From: Prevotella sp.
GTDB taxonomy: Bacteria > Bacteroidota > Bacteroidia > Bacteroidales > Bacteroidaceae
DNA length: 64,000 bases
Direction of reading: 5' to 3'
NCBI GenBank assembly: GCA_017470345.1
Contig: JAFUEP010000005.1
Location: forward strand, 1-64,000
A program made the position numbers and the translations under genes. Below the pieces are notes generated by a model that was not told the DNA's origin, made no database searches, and was given only the letters and a program-made list of their open reading frames with translations. Shown here piece by piece: positions 56,229 through 64,000 of this stretch; position 1 is the stretch's first letter; each line of letters begins with the position of its first letter.

Positions 56229-58952
56229 TTAGAACTCCTGTCCGAGGACGAAGTGGAAGTTGGAGCCGCCCTTCTGCATCGAGCTGGCGTTGACGTAGAC
56301 CTTGTCGAAGCCGTAGGCCCAGTCGATACCCATGAGTCCGACCATGGGCAGATAGATGCGCACACCGAGACCGGCGGAGCGCTTCATGTCGAAGGGATTG
56401 AACTTCTTGACGTCGGCCCAGGCATTACCGCCCTCGAGGAATCCGAGTCCGTAGATGGTGGTGTTGCCGAGCATGAAGGGATAGCGCAGCTCGAGGGTGA
56501 AGCGGTCGTAGGCATAGGCGTCGTAGGCGGAGTAGCGTGAGCCGGTCCACACCTGATCGGTGACGTGTGCGGAATAGCTGAGCGAACCGTTCTCATAGCC
56601 GCGCAGTCCGATGGTCTCCTCGGCCATGGAGGTCGACATGCCGCTCATGCCGTCGCCGCCGACGTAGAAGGTCTCGAAGGGCGACTTCTTATACTTGTTA
56701 TAGGATCCGAGGATGCCGAACTCGGCGCGGGTCATGAGCACGAAGCACTTCTGTCCGCTGGTCAGTGCGGTGTAGGTGCGGCTCTTGAACTTCCACTTGT
56801 GATACTCGACCCACTTGTACTTCTCTGCCTGCTCGCGGTCCCATCGGTCATAGTCGGTGGAGTAGGTGAGCTGTGTGGCCAGGTTCTTGTAGTCCTTGCC
56901 GTCGAAGAGCGACCAGGGCGGCGTCAGTGTGACGGCGAGCGAGAACTCCGATCCGTGGCGGGGGAAGAGCGGGTTGTCGGTCGACGTGCGGCTGAGTGCC
57001 AGCGAGAGGTTGATGTTGTTCGAGTTGCCGTTGGAGATGAGGAAGTACTGCCAGTCCTTCAGCATGTAGCGCTGATAGGAGAGTGTGGCCGAGAGCTGGA
57101 AGTAGTCGTCGGGCCAGCGCAGGCGCTTGCCCCATCCGACGCTGACGCCGAAGAGGTTGAGGTATTTGTCGTCGTCGAGGTATGACTCGTAGTTGTTGTA
57201 ATAGTAGTTGTTCATGTAGCCATAGCCCGAGTAGAGGTAGTTGTAGGAGTTGAGGGCCGCCTGGTTGTAGTAGTTGCTCGAGACGTCGCTCTGGTGGGCG
57301 AAGTAGGCACCGACGTTGAAAGCATTGGGTCGCTTGCCGCCGAACCATCCTGTGGAGTAGCTCGTGTTGAACGACGAGTAGTAGCGTCCGTTGGTCTGGG
57401 CGTTGATGCCGATCTGCTCGCCGTCGCCGGCGGGCAGGAATCCGCGGTGGAGCTTGTTCTTGCCGAGGAGGTTGCGCAGCGAGAAGTTGTTGAACTTGAT
57501 GCCGGCGCGGAGGATGATGCCGGTCTGTCCCCAACCCATGGAGAGCTCCAGCTGGTCGTTCGACTTCTGCTCCAGCTCCCAGTCGATGTCGACGGTGCCG
57601 TCCTCGTAGTTGGGCTTCACGTTGGGGTTGATGGCCTCCTGGTTGAAGTAGCCCATGGAGGCGATCTCGCGGTAGGAGCGCATCAGTGCGTCCTTGTTGA
57701 AGAGGTCGCCGGGCTTGGTGCGCAGCTCGCGTCGGACGACCTCCTCGTAGAGTCGGTCGTTGCCGAAGATGCGCACATGGTTGAGGTGGGCCTGTGGTCC
57801 CTCGGTGACGCGCATCTCGAGGTCGACGCTGTCGCCGACGATGTTGACCTCGACGGGGTCGATGCTCGAGAAGACGTAACCGTTATTATAATAGTAGTTG
57901 CCCACGGCGTCCTCGTCGTCCTTGAGTCGCTTGGTCATGAGCTTCTGGTTGTAGACGTCGCCTTCCTTCATGCCGAGCACGCGGTTGAGGTAGTCGGTGG
58001 TGACGACGGTGTTGCCCACCCAGTTGATGTTGCGCAGGAAGTACTGCTCGCCCTCGTCGATCTTGAGATAGACGTTGACGTGCTTCTCGTCGGCATTCCA
58101 TACGGAGTCCTCCTCGATGGAGGCGTCGCGATAGCCCAGCTCGTTGTATTTCTCGATGAGCTTCTGCTTAGCCTCGGCGTAGCGCTCGGGGGTGAACTTC
58201 TTCGACTTCATGAACGAGTAGAGCTTGCCGGCCTCATGGATCTTGCCGAAGGCGCCCTTGCTGAAGAGATGGCCCTTGATGCGGGCGTCGGTGAGCTTCT
58301 GGTTGCCGTCGAAGATGATGCTGCGCACCTTCATCTTCTCCTTCTTGTCGATGTCGACGTCGAGGATGACCTTGTTCTTGCCGGTGACGTCGTCACGCTG
58401 GGTGATGTTGATCTCAGCGTTCTTGAATCCCTTGTCGTCGAAGTATTTCTTGGCCAGGATCTGGGCGCGGTCGATGAGATTCTTCGTCAGGCTCATGCCC
58501 TTGGCCATGCCGAGCTTCTGCTCGAGGTCCTCGCGCTCCGACTTCTTCACGCCGGTGTAGACGATGTCGCTGATGCGGGGCCTGAGGGCGAGGTTGATGC
58601 AGAGGTAGACCTTCTGTCCGACGATGCTGTCGGCCGTGATGCTGACGCGCGAGAAGAGTCCGTGCTTCCAGTAGCGCTTGACGGCCTCGGTGATCTCGCT
58701 GCCGGGCACCTCGATGCGCTGTCCGACGGTCAGTCCTGAGATGTTGGTGAGCACATAGTCCTCATAGCCCTCGACGCCCTTGACGGCGAGTCCTCCGATC
58801 TCGCACTGCCTGGGCGTGCCGGCATACGAGATGGTGGGGTTGGCGATGAAGTCCTGTGCCGCAGCCGGAGTAATGAACAATGTACAATGAACGATGAGCA
58901 GTGTTGCCACCGCCGCCATCGTCATTGTCATTTTCATCAATATTCTATGCAT
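56229..58952 (-). CDS. bamA: Outer-membrane protein assembly factor BamA
   Basis: The 907-residue protein inserts beta-barrel proteins into the outer membrane. It has a signal peptide, five POTRA domains (about 40-480: SDIVYTGVKKSERED, MKVRSIIFDGNQKLTDARIK, NINWVGNTVVTTDYLNRVLG, NHVRIFGNDRLYEEVVRREL) and a C-terminal barrel. The barrel includes IGLRGYENGSL, the counterpart of the VRGF motif, and ends in FHFVLGQEF with the usual terminal Phe. It is longer than E. coli BamA, with extended barrel loops. The signal peptide contains a translated ATGAACAATGTACAATGAAC repeat (LLIVHCTLFI). Neighbours are uppS upstream and ompH downstream, as is common in the phylum. Confidence 0.95.
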   Translation of the reverse strand: MHRILMKMTMTMAAVATLLIVHCTLFITPAAAQDFIANPTISYAGTPRQCEIGGLAVKGVEGYEDYVLTNISGLTVGQRIEVPGSEITEAVKRYWKHGLFSRVSITADSIVGQKVYLCINLALRPRISDIVYTGVKKSEREDLEQKLGMAKGMSLTKNLIDRAQILAKKYFDDKGFKNAEINITQRDDVTGKNKVILDVDIDKKEKMKVRSIIFDGNQKLTDARIKGHLFSKGAFGKIHEAGKLYSFMKSKKFTPERYAEAKQKLIEKYNELGYRDASIEEDSVWNADEKHVNVYLKIDEGEQYFLRNINWVGNTVVTTDYLNRVLGMKEGDVYNQKLMTKRLKDDEDAVGNYYYNNGYVFSSIDPVEVNIVGDSVDLEMRVTEGPQAHLNHVRIFGNDRLYEEVVRRELRTKPGDLFNKDALMRSYREIASMGYFNQEAINPNVKPNYEDGTVDIDWELEQKSNDQLELSMGWGQTGIILRAGIKFNNFSLRNLLGKNKLHRGFLPAGDGEQIGINAQTNGRYYSSFNTSYSTGWFGGKRPNAFNVGAYFAHQSDVSSNYYNQAALNSYNYLYSGYGYMNNYYYNNYESYLDDDKYLNLFGVSVGWGKRLRWPDDYFQLSATLSYQRYMLKDWQYFLISNGNSNNINLSLALSRTSTDNPLFPRHGSEFSLAVTLTPPWSLFDGKDYKNLATQLTYSTDYDRWDREQAEKYKWVEYHKWKFKSRTYTALTSGQKCFVLMTRAEFGILGSYNKYKKSPFETFYVGGDGMSGMSTSMAEETIGLRGYENGSLSYSAHVTDQVWTGSRYSAYDAYAYDRFTLELRYPFMLGNTTIYGLGFLEGGNAWADVKKFNPFDMKRSAGLGVRIYLPMVGLMGIDWAYGFDKVYVNASSMQKGGSNFHFVLGQEF
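58871..58899. repeat. TGTACAATGAAC repeat inside the BamA signal peptide
   Basis: TAATGAACAATGTACAATGA then ACGATGAGC codes on the minus strand for LLIVHCTLFIT, the hydrophobic core of the signal peptide. Confidence 0.85.
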
Positions 58953-58980
58953 ATATCAATTGTTTTTTCTTTCTACCGAA

Positions 58981-59066
58981 CACATTGTACATTGTTCATT
59001 GTACATTATTCATTGTACATTGTACATTATTCATTGTACATTATTCATTATTCATTATTCATTATT
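58981..59066. repeat. ACATTGTACATTGTTCATTG repeat between uppS and bamA
   Basis: About 85 bp of ATTGTACATT and ATTCATTATTC units fill the gap, reaching the uppS stop codon; the last residues of UppS (ENNE) appear to be repeat-encoded. Confidence 0.88.
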
Positions 59067-59774
59067 CTCCACCTGCGCCTCCGTCTTGCCGAAGCGGCGC
59101 TGCCGGCGCTGGAAGTCGGCGATGGCCTTGTGGAGGCACGCCTCGTCGAAGTCAGGCCAGTAGGTGTCCGAGAAGTACAGCTCCGAGTAGGCGATCTGCC
59201 ATAGCAGATAGTTGGAGATGCGCAGCTCGCCGCCGGTGCGTATGAGCAGGTCGGGGTCGGGCATGAAGCTGGTAGTGAGGTGGCTCGTGATGGTCTCCTC
59301 GGTGATCTCCCGGGGCTGCTCGGCCACGATCTGCCTGACGGCCTCGGTGATCTCCCATCGGCTGGAGTAGCTCAGGGCGATGACGGCCGTCATGGCGTCG
59401 TTGGCGGCGGTGTGCTCCTCGAGCTCGCGGATCTTCGCCTGCACCTCCTTAGGCAGCCGCTGCATGTCGCCGATCATGCGGAAGCGTACGTTGTTCTTCA
59501 TGAAGATCTCCTCCTCGAGCGAGGTCAGGATGAGGCCCATGAGCGCCGCCACCTCGTCGGCCGGGCGGTTCCAGTTCTCGGTGGAGAAGGTGTAGAGCGT
59601 GAGGTACTTCACGCCCAGTCGTGTGCACTCCGACGTGATCTTATGTACGGCGTCGACTCCGGCCTGATGGCCGTAGCTGCGCTCGCGTCCGCGCTCGTTG
59701 GCCCAGCGTCCGTTGCCGTCCATGATGATGGCAATGTGCTGCGGGATGCGTGTTCTGTCTAATTCAGCGGTCAT
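59055..59774 (-). CDS. uppS: Isoprenyl transferase (undecaprenyl diphosphate synthase)
   Basis: The 239-residue enzyme extends farnesyl diphosphate with isopentenyl units to the C55 lipid carrier used for peptidoglycan and surface polysaccharide. Hallmarks are [13 protein letters not shown] (catalytic Asp19), [31 protein letters not shown] and [19 protein letters not shown]. The length is typical. It sits between the DUF6089 gene and bamA in the envelope cluster. Confidence 0.96.
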   Translation of the reverse strand: MTAELDRTRIPQHIAIIMDGNGRWANERGRERSYGHQAGVDAVHKITSECTRLGVKYLTLYTFSTENWNRPADEVAALMGLILTSLEEEIFMKNNVRFRMIGDMQRLPKEVQAKIRELEEHTAANDAMTAVIALSYSSRWEITEAVRQIVAEQPREITEETITSHLTTSFMPDPDLLIRTGGELRISNYLLWQIAYSELYFSDTYWPDFDEACLHKAIADFQRRQRRFGKTEAQVENNE

Positions 59775-59808
59775 ATCTTAATATTTCTCAATTCTCAGTT
59801 CTCAATTC

Positions 59809-60501
59809 TCAATCCCGATCGTTGTGGCATGTCTTGCACTTGGCCCAGATGTCGTAGGTGACGGCGATCTGCAGCGTCGAGTAGCAGTCGGTGTTCTTGA
59901 ACAGGCCGCTGCTCTTGATGCCGTAGGGGTCCTTCACCCCGTCGAGCTTGTCCGTGCCCGTCAGGTGCATCAGCCATGTGGCGGTCAGGTTGAGCCTGTC
60001 GGCCAGCTTATACTTCACGCCCAGCCCGAGCGGCATCTCGAAGGCGCAGACCGAGGCGTCGCACTTGGCGAAGCAGAGGCCCATGCCGGCCGTGATGAAG
60101 GGCGTCAGGGGCCTGGCGCCGCGATATTCGCGGCCGGTGCCGAAGGCCCAGAAGTTGTATTCGAACGCCACGTCGAACGTGGTCATCGACGTGGAGAACT
60201 CCATGGGGGCGCCGGCATAGTCGGGATACCATGTCTTCGTGTCCTCCGACCGGCCCTTCAGCTTGCCGTAGCTCAGCGTGGCGGCCCAGGCCATGCGCGG
60301 GTTGGGCTTATACTTGGCCACCGCGCCCCCCATGGGCTGCATGTGCTTCAGCAGTCCGCCGCCGAAGTCGCCCTGATAGGTCTGCAGTCCGGCTCCGGCC
60401 CCGATCTCCATGCGATATTCGGGGTCGTCCTGCGCCAGGGCTGTGCGTGGAGCCAGCAGGAGCAGCAGGAGCAGCGGTCTGAGGCGGCGGGCGAGGGTCA
60501 T
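59809..60501 (-). CDS. DUF6089 family outer-membrane protein
   Basis: The ATG at 60501 (MTLARRLRPLLLLLLLAPRT) is chosen because it overlaps the stop codon of the DUF6242 gene as ATGA and gives a clean signal peptide; 60519 is an alternative. The 230-residue protein is a small beta-barrel (MEIGAGAGLQTYQGDFGGGL, ATLSYGKLKGRSEDTKTWYP, PFITAGMGLCFAK) with Cys residues near the end (WAKCKTCHND). DUF6089 proteins are found beside uppS and bamA throughout Bacteroidales; the function is unknown, probably linked to envelope assembly. Confidence 0.87.
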   Translation of the reverse strand: MTLARRLRPLLLLLLLAPRTALAQDDPEYRMEIGAGAGLQTYQGDFGGGLLKHMQPMGGAVAKYKPNPRMAWAATLSYGKLKGRSEDTKTWYPDYAGAPMEFSTSMTTFDVAFEYNFWAFGTGREYRGARPLTPFITAGMGLCFAKCDASVCAFEMPLGLGVKYKLADRLNLTATWLMHLTGTDKLDGVKDPYGIKSSGLFKNTDCYSTLQIAVTYDIWAKCKTCHNDRD

Positions 60502-61916
60502 CTGAGGGTTCCTTTCCATGTCTGGCCCGTGGGCGAGACGATCCAGAGGGCGTCGCCGCTCGTCGTCATGCTCAGCGGTCCGCTGGCGAAGCCGTCGGGC
60601 AGTGAGTAGTCGTTCTGGGTCTTCCAGGTGATGCCCTGGTCGGCCGACTCATAGATGGCGACCGCCTGGCCCTGCTTGCCGCAGAGGGCCACGAGCGTGC
60701 CGTCGTATTGTTCCAGGCCGTAGACCTCGGTCGCGGGCAGCACATAGCGGTTGGCGTCGTCGAGGGTCATGCTCACCCACTGTCCGCTGCGCCCTTCCTG
60801 GGCATAGCAGCTGATCTTGCGCCACGGGGTGATGACGCCGGCCTCGAGTGCGGCCAGGTCGCAGCCCAGGAGCAGCACGTAGTCGGTAGAGTCGGTGGGC
60901 ATATAGTCGAACGCCACGCAGCCGAACCGGGTCAGGGTGGGCGTCTGGCAGGGGTCGGTGTCATAGTCGGCGGCCTCGGCAGCCCACGTCCGCCCGCCGT
61001 CAGTCGACGAGACGAGGCACCAGGGCGTCATCGGCTCGCTGGCGGGGTCGGTGGGCTCCTGTCGCAGGGCGAAGAGCTCGCGCGTGCCGCCTCCGATGAG
61101 CATCTTCAGCGCACCGGCCTGGTTGGGGTCGGCGGTGGCGACGATCTGCTGCCATGTCTCGCCGTCGGCCGAGCAGTAGAGACCCTCGGTGGTGAGCACG
61201 TAGAGGCGCTCGCCCATGACGACGACGCGGCCGCGATAGTGCTTCATCGGGATGTTGGGCTCCAGGCGCTCCCAGGCGGTGCCGTCAGTGGAGCGGTAGA
61301 TGGCGTCGGGCTCGTCGTAGTAGCCCGTCGGACTGCCGAAGAGCAGCAGCTGGCCGCCGAAGCTGACCACCTGGTGATCGGACAGCGGCGACGTCAGCGT
61401 GGCCGTTGCCTCCTGGCGCCACTCGAAGTCGAGGCCCTGGTCGCTCGAGGCCGTCAGCGCGACGACATAGTCGCGGTGCGTCGTGCCGTCGATGCTGTAG
61501 ACGCGGAACGTGCGGGGCACGCTGAAGTCGATCGAGTCGCTGGCATTGAACCACGACAGCGAGTCGCTCGTCATCGACTGCAGCGCCACGACGCCGCTGT
61601 TGCGCGTCGAGACGGTGCAGACGACGTGGCGCACGTCGCTGCCCACGGGCAGCGCCTTGCGGTTGTAGATCTGGTGGCCCAGCTGGTCGATGGTCATCTT
61701 GTAGCCCGACCCGGCGAACGTGGTCTTCACCAGCGTGTCGCGACCCGTCGTGGCCGAGGTCGTCGTCGTATAGCGGTTGATCGTGCCCAGCGTGAACTGC
61801 GTGATGGCCACGTCGCTGTAGGTCGTCGTCTGGTTGTCATCGTCGTCGCCCAGACACGACGTCAGGGCCACAGATGCCAACAGCAGTCCGCAGAGCGTTC
61901 TGAATATTCTCTTCAT
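60498..61916 (-). CDS. DUF6242 family lipoprotein, beta-propeller-like
   Basis: Translation from 61916 (MKRIFRTLCGLLLASVALTS, lipobox LTSC) gives 472 residues; the longer frame begins upstream of the promoter core. The body contains sialidase/BNR-like repeats (IYRSTDGTAWERL, LYCSADGETWQQI, VSSTDGGRTWAAEA, IYESADQGITWKT), which indicate a beta-propeller. An N-terminal strand-rich domain precedes it. It heads the envelope operon with its own promoter (61947-61954) and a 16-bp palindrome in the leader. Role unknown. Confidence 0.85.
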   Translation of the reverse strand: MKRIFRTLCGLLLASVALTSCLGDDDDNQTTTYSDVAITQFTLGTINRYTTTTSATTGRDTLVKTTFAGSGYKMTIDQLGHQIYNRKALPVGSDVRHVVCTVSTRNSGVVALQSMTSDSLSWFNASDSIDFSVPRTFRVYSIDGTTHRDYVVALTASSDQGLDFEWRQEATATLTSPLSDHQVVSFGGQLLLFGSPTGYYDEPDAIYRSTDGTAWERLEPNIPMKHYRGRVVVMGERLYVLTTEGLYCSADGETWQQIVATADPNQAGALKMLIGGGTRELFALRQEPTDPASEPMTPWCLVSSTDGGRTWAAEAADYDTDPCQTPTLTRFGCVAFDYMPTDSTDYVLLLGCDLAALEAGVITPWRKISCYAQEGRSGQWVSMTLDDANRYVLPATEVYGLEQYDGTLVALCGKQGQAVAIYESADQGITWKTQNDYSLPDGFASGPLSMTTSGDALWIVSPTGQTWKGTLR

Positions 61917-61923
61917 CTTTCCT

Positions 61924-61954
61924 AATTGTTTAAACAATTCAGTCTGCAAAGGTA
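61924..61954 (-). promoter_or_regulatory. Promoter core and leader palindrome of the envelope operon
   Basis: TACCTTTG on the minus strand (61947-61954) is followed by the perfect 16-bp palindrome AATTGTTTAAACAATT (61924-61939), 8 bp before the ATG at 61916. The palindrome would overlap the start of transcription or the ribosome-binding region. Confidence 0.65.
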
Positions 61955-62097
61955 AGCACATTTCTGCAAAAATCCGTCATTTTCGGCGGATAATTAAATA
62001 AAATATATGTTTAAGTGCACGATTTTAAGTTGTTTTTAAGATTTTTGCTTCCCGCCGCCGACAGCCTGCAGCGACGCCGGCCGACGCCCGCGGGCAC

Positions 62098-62135
62098 AAA
62101 AAAGCGCGGTATGAATCACTCACCCCGCGCTTTTT
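62098..62135. terminator. Bidirectional terminator of the candidate small transcript
   Basis: Stem AGCGCGG (62103-62109) / CCGCGCT (62125-62131), extended by A and T runs on both sides, with a 15-base loop. Confidence 0.8.
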
Positions 62136-62262
62136 CTCAACGTCCATTTGCCTAATTGCTTAGTCAAGCAGAAGCGTTGACTGAAAATCTAATAACATAA
62201 TCTTTACCTTAAATCTATTAACTACTAACCTAATGAATAACGTGTAGTCATCTCGACTACCG
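62098..62262 (-). ncRNA. Candidate small transcript with 12-codon ORF and terminator
   Basis: On the minus strand a promoter core TAATTTTG (62267-62274) is followed by a hairpin GTAGTCGAGATGACTAC (62244-62260). Next come a ribosome-binding-like AAGGTAAAG and a 12-codon frame MLLDFQSTLLLD (62160-62198). A terminator follows, with stem AGCGCGG/CCGCGCT and flanking A and T runs (62098-62135). The expected RNA is about 160 nt. It could be a small RNA, a leader peptide or a tiny protein gene. I cannot match it to a known family. Confidence 0.5.
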
Positions 62263-62393
62263 GGTGCAAAATTACAACTTTTTCGCAATTCCTACAACAA
62301 TTTCGTAACATTGTTGGCGCAAACAGATTCTTTTTTGATTTAAATCAAGCATAAAAGTTACAGGTCGTCATTCCCCCCGAGCTGCGCGGCAGC

Positions 62394-62432
62394 CACTCCC
62401 CTCCTTCGGAGGGGTCGGGGGAGGCCCCCTAA
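62394..62432. repeat. CTCCCCTCC / GGAGGGG palindromic repeat
   Basis: CTCCCCTCC-TTC-GGAGGGG followed by TCGGGGGAGGCCCCCT; member of the C-rich dispersed family. Confidence 0.8.
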
Positions 62433-62476
62433 ATGTTAAAATCGGGCGCGGCCTTGGCCGTCTGGAAAAATAGTTG

Positions 62477-62484
62477 TACATTTG
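62477..62484 (+). promoter_or_regulatory. Promoter core of the AAA+ gene
   Basis: TACATTTG in the context AAATAGTTGTACATTTGCAG, about 390 bp upstream of the ATG, implying a long leader. Confidence 0.7.
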
Positions 62485-62530
62485 CAGCCGGTTTTGTTTA
62501 AAACACCGACTTCACACAATTCACATAAGA

Positions 62531-62665
62531 GTCAAAGTTAAAGAAAAGATCATGCTGCGAACACGATTGACAACGGTCTGCATCGTAGGCCGCCGAGCGC
62601 ATCGGCGTCCCCTCACGGGCCGTGTGGCCATCGCCGTTGTCCAGCGCGGATGATCGTTCTTTGAC
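62531..62665 (+). promoter_or_regulatory. Large structured leader element
   Basis: Nested complementary segments GTCAAAG (62531) / CTTTGAC (62659), GATCAT / ATGATC and GACAACGG (62569-62576) / CCGTTGTC (62634-62641) would fold about 135 nt of leader RNA into one branched structure. I cannot assign it to a riboswitch class. Confidence 0.5.
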
Positions 62666-62875
62666 TTATTGCTACAACTCTGCCGTCTTCTCTCTATTCC
62701 CCCGGCGTCACCTATCTCTTATGTGGTAGGGCTGAAGGGCTGTCGGGCTCACGCTGTCAGCTGAGCCTGCGCCTGTCCATCCCTGCGATGCTCCTTACTC
62801 TCTCCCCCTTACTACCTTTTATTATATATACAACACACACGCACACCTAACGTTACAGATCTTTTCTTTCCACCT

Positions 62876-64000
62876 ATGATCAAAGATTTCATCAGACAGA
62901 CCAACGCCTCCATCGTCAACTTCATGCTCAACATGAACAAGCGCAAGCGCACCTATGCAGCCCACGTCACGGGGCTGGAACCCTTCGACGAGAAGACCCA
63001 CCTCTACCTCTATGCCACGAAACACGAACTCGTCGTCGTCTGCCTCGACGACGGCGGCCGGCAGCTGGACGAGCTGGCCGACGAGGAGACCTTCTGCGAC
63101 GAGCAGCCGCTCTACTTCAACGCCGACGGCAACCGCGTCAGCCCCGTCTACCACCTGAAGGCCGTCATGCGTCAGCTCTACAGCCGTCTCACGGCCGACT
63201 TTGGCCGCCAGCGGCCCCAGATATGGGGCATCATGCTGACCAGTTCGCGACTGATCAACCGCCCCGACATGATCCACACGTGGTACGGCATGCGCATCAG
63301 CGTCTTCGACCAGCAGACCGGCCTGCCCCACCTGCGCAACCTGCCGCTCAACGACAGCGACCAGCTGGCCGGCGCACCCTACCTGGCCCACCTGAAGCCT
63401 TACTTCGCCAAGGACGACGACGCACCGTCAGACGAGTTCGAGCGCATGCTCAGCGAGTTCATCGAATCGGAATTCAACAAGCTCGACGACGACGCAGCCG
63501 AGCCCGACCCTCAGGCCGACGACGCAGACAGCACGCCCGACGACGCAGACAGCACGCCCGACAGCGACGTCGACGAGAGCGACGACGTCGACGAGCTGAC
63601 CTCCGACTTCGGCGAGCTGGAGCTCAACCCCAACAATATCGTCAAGGTGGAGGTGCTCCAGCCCATGCGCCACCCCGAGCGCGAGATGCAGCGCATCGTC
63701 GGATGCCAGGCCGTCAAGCGCCACATCGACGAGCTCATCATGCTCAACCAATACAACGTGCGCATGCACCTGCTCAACCCCGAGGCCAAGCCCCACGAGC
63801 TCTCCCTCCACAGCATCTTCCTCGGACGGCCCGGCACGGGCAAGACGACCGTCTGCAAGATCATGGGCTCGCTGCTCCATCAGGCCGGCATGCTCAGCCG
63901 CGGACACGTCGTCGTGGCCAACCGCGGCACCTTCGTAGGCAGCAACTGGGGCGACGAGGAGCGCGCCGTCAGGCGCGTCGTCGAGATGGCGCGCGGCGGC
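62876..64000 (+). CDS. AAA+ ATPase, CbbX/SpoVK-like, 3' truncated by the window end
   Basis: The frame is open from ATG 62876 to the last base (375 codons seen). The first about 200 residues (MIKDFIRQTNASIVNFMLNM...) form a domain I do not recognise. A linker very rich in Asp follows (about 200-245, with two DDADSTP repeats), then an AAA+ domain with RIVGCQAVKRHIDELIML and Walker A GRPGTGKTT (Gly317-Thr325). The spacing and the text YNVRMHLLNPEAKPHELSLH resemble the CbbX / stage V sporulation protein K group, which remodel protein complexes. Walker B and arginine finger lie beyond the window. It has a long leader with predicted structure. Antisense open frames over it are composition artefacts. 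Confidence 0.85.
   Translation, partial: MIKDFIRQTNASIVNFMLNMNKRKRTYAAHVTGLEPFDEKTHLYLYATKHELVVVCLDDGGRQLDELADEETFCDEQPLYFNADGNRVSPVYHLKAVMRQLYSRLTADFGRQRPQIWGIMLTSSRLINRPDMIHTWYGMRISVFDQQTGLPHLRNLPLNDSDQLAGAPYLAHLKPYFAKDDDAPSDEFERMLSEFIESEFNKLDDDAAEPDPQADDADSTPDDADSTPDSDVDESDDVDELTSDFGELELNPNNIVKVEVLQPMRHPEREMQRIVGCQAVKRHIDELIMLNQYNVRMHLLNPEAKPHELSLHSIFLGRPGTGKTTVCKIMGSLLHQAGMLSRGHVVVANRGTFVGSNWGDEERAVRRVVEMARGG

Larger units (their letters stand above)
61962..62875. other. Long non-coding region with candidate small transcript and structured leader
   Basis: The region, over 900 bp, has no credible long gene. It contains an AT-rich stretch (61965-62050), a candidate small minus-strand transcript (62098-62274), a C-rich repeat (62394-62432), a plus-strand promoter core (62477-62484), a large foldable leader (62531-62665) and an apparently unstructured remainder up to the AAA+ start codon at 62876. 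Confidence 0.7.

Noticed and set aside
57294..58739. Antisense open frame of 481 codons over bamA
   Set aside because: bamA has POTRA and barrel motifs; the antisense frame has Leu/Val/Asp-rich text without domains or a start signal.
62822..63907. Minus-strand open frames over the AAA+ gene
   Set aside because: The plus-strand frame carries a Walker A motif and stays open to the window end; the minus frames are shadows.

Overview
The window is a GC-rich chromosomal segment of a Bacteroidales bacterium, most likely Prevotella or a close relative. Supporting signs are the Bacteroidetes promoter core TAnnTTTG in front of many genes, the surface-protein families present (GLUG-repeat proteins, SusE-like lipoproteins, DUF6377, DUF4230, DUF4890, DUF6089 and DUF6242), and the order DUF6242 - DUF6089 - uppS - bamA - three ompH/skp genes - murI, which is typical of this phylum. 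I see no rRNA or tRNA genes, CRISPR array, insertion sequence or prophage.

Layout. (a) 1-8.5 kb, housekeeping: a 5'-truncated PD-(D/E)XK nuclease gene, a stand-alone AICAR transformylase, a helix-hairpin-helix outer-membrane protein overlapping upp, pckA with a clear terminator, a DUF4160/DUF2442 pair and a cupin lipoprotein. (b) 9.2-24.6 kb, an alpha-glucan type locus: a DUF6377 membrane regulator, two GH31 glycosidases, a SusE-like lipoprotein, two long GLUG-repeat surface proteins and a LacI regulator. No SusC/SusD pair lies inside the window. (c) 24.6-30.7 kb: trmO, two DUF4230 genes, a DUF4890 gene, coaD, ybeY and a PurF paralogue whose N-terminal nucleophile Cys is replaced by Gly. (d) 53.3 to 31.0 kb on the minus strand, the most unusual region: a small AraC-type regulator overlaps by 4 bases the first of seven consecutive genes for exported proteins. 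These are two paralogous secreted proteins, a beta-barrel protein, a 2847-residue giant, a fibronectin-III protein and two lipoproteins. Two 17-bp direct repeats exactly 21 bp apart lie just upstream of the araC-type promoter, the geometry of AraC half-sites. (e) 53.5-61.9 kb, the envelope-biogenesis operon. (f) 62-64 kb: a possible small leftward transcript, a structured leader and the start of a CbbX/SpoVK-like AAA+ ATPase gene that runs off the end.

A second theme is repeats. At least seven families of short dispersed repeats fill the intergenic spaces, often directly after stop codons. Several have also entered genes without breaking the frame: GH31 (twice), both paralogous secreted proteins, the signal peptides of BamA and of the beta-barrel protein, and an OmpH. 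A 22-bp tandem unit that ends in an inverted half-copy occurs at four loci, and a set of short palindromes keeps its loop while its arms change.

All calls come from reading sequence and translations; no database search was run.
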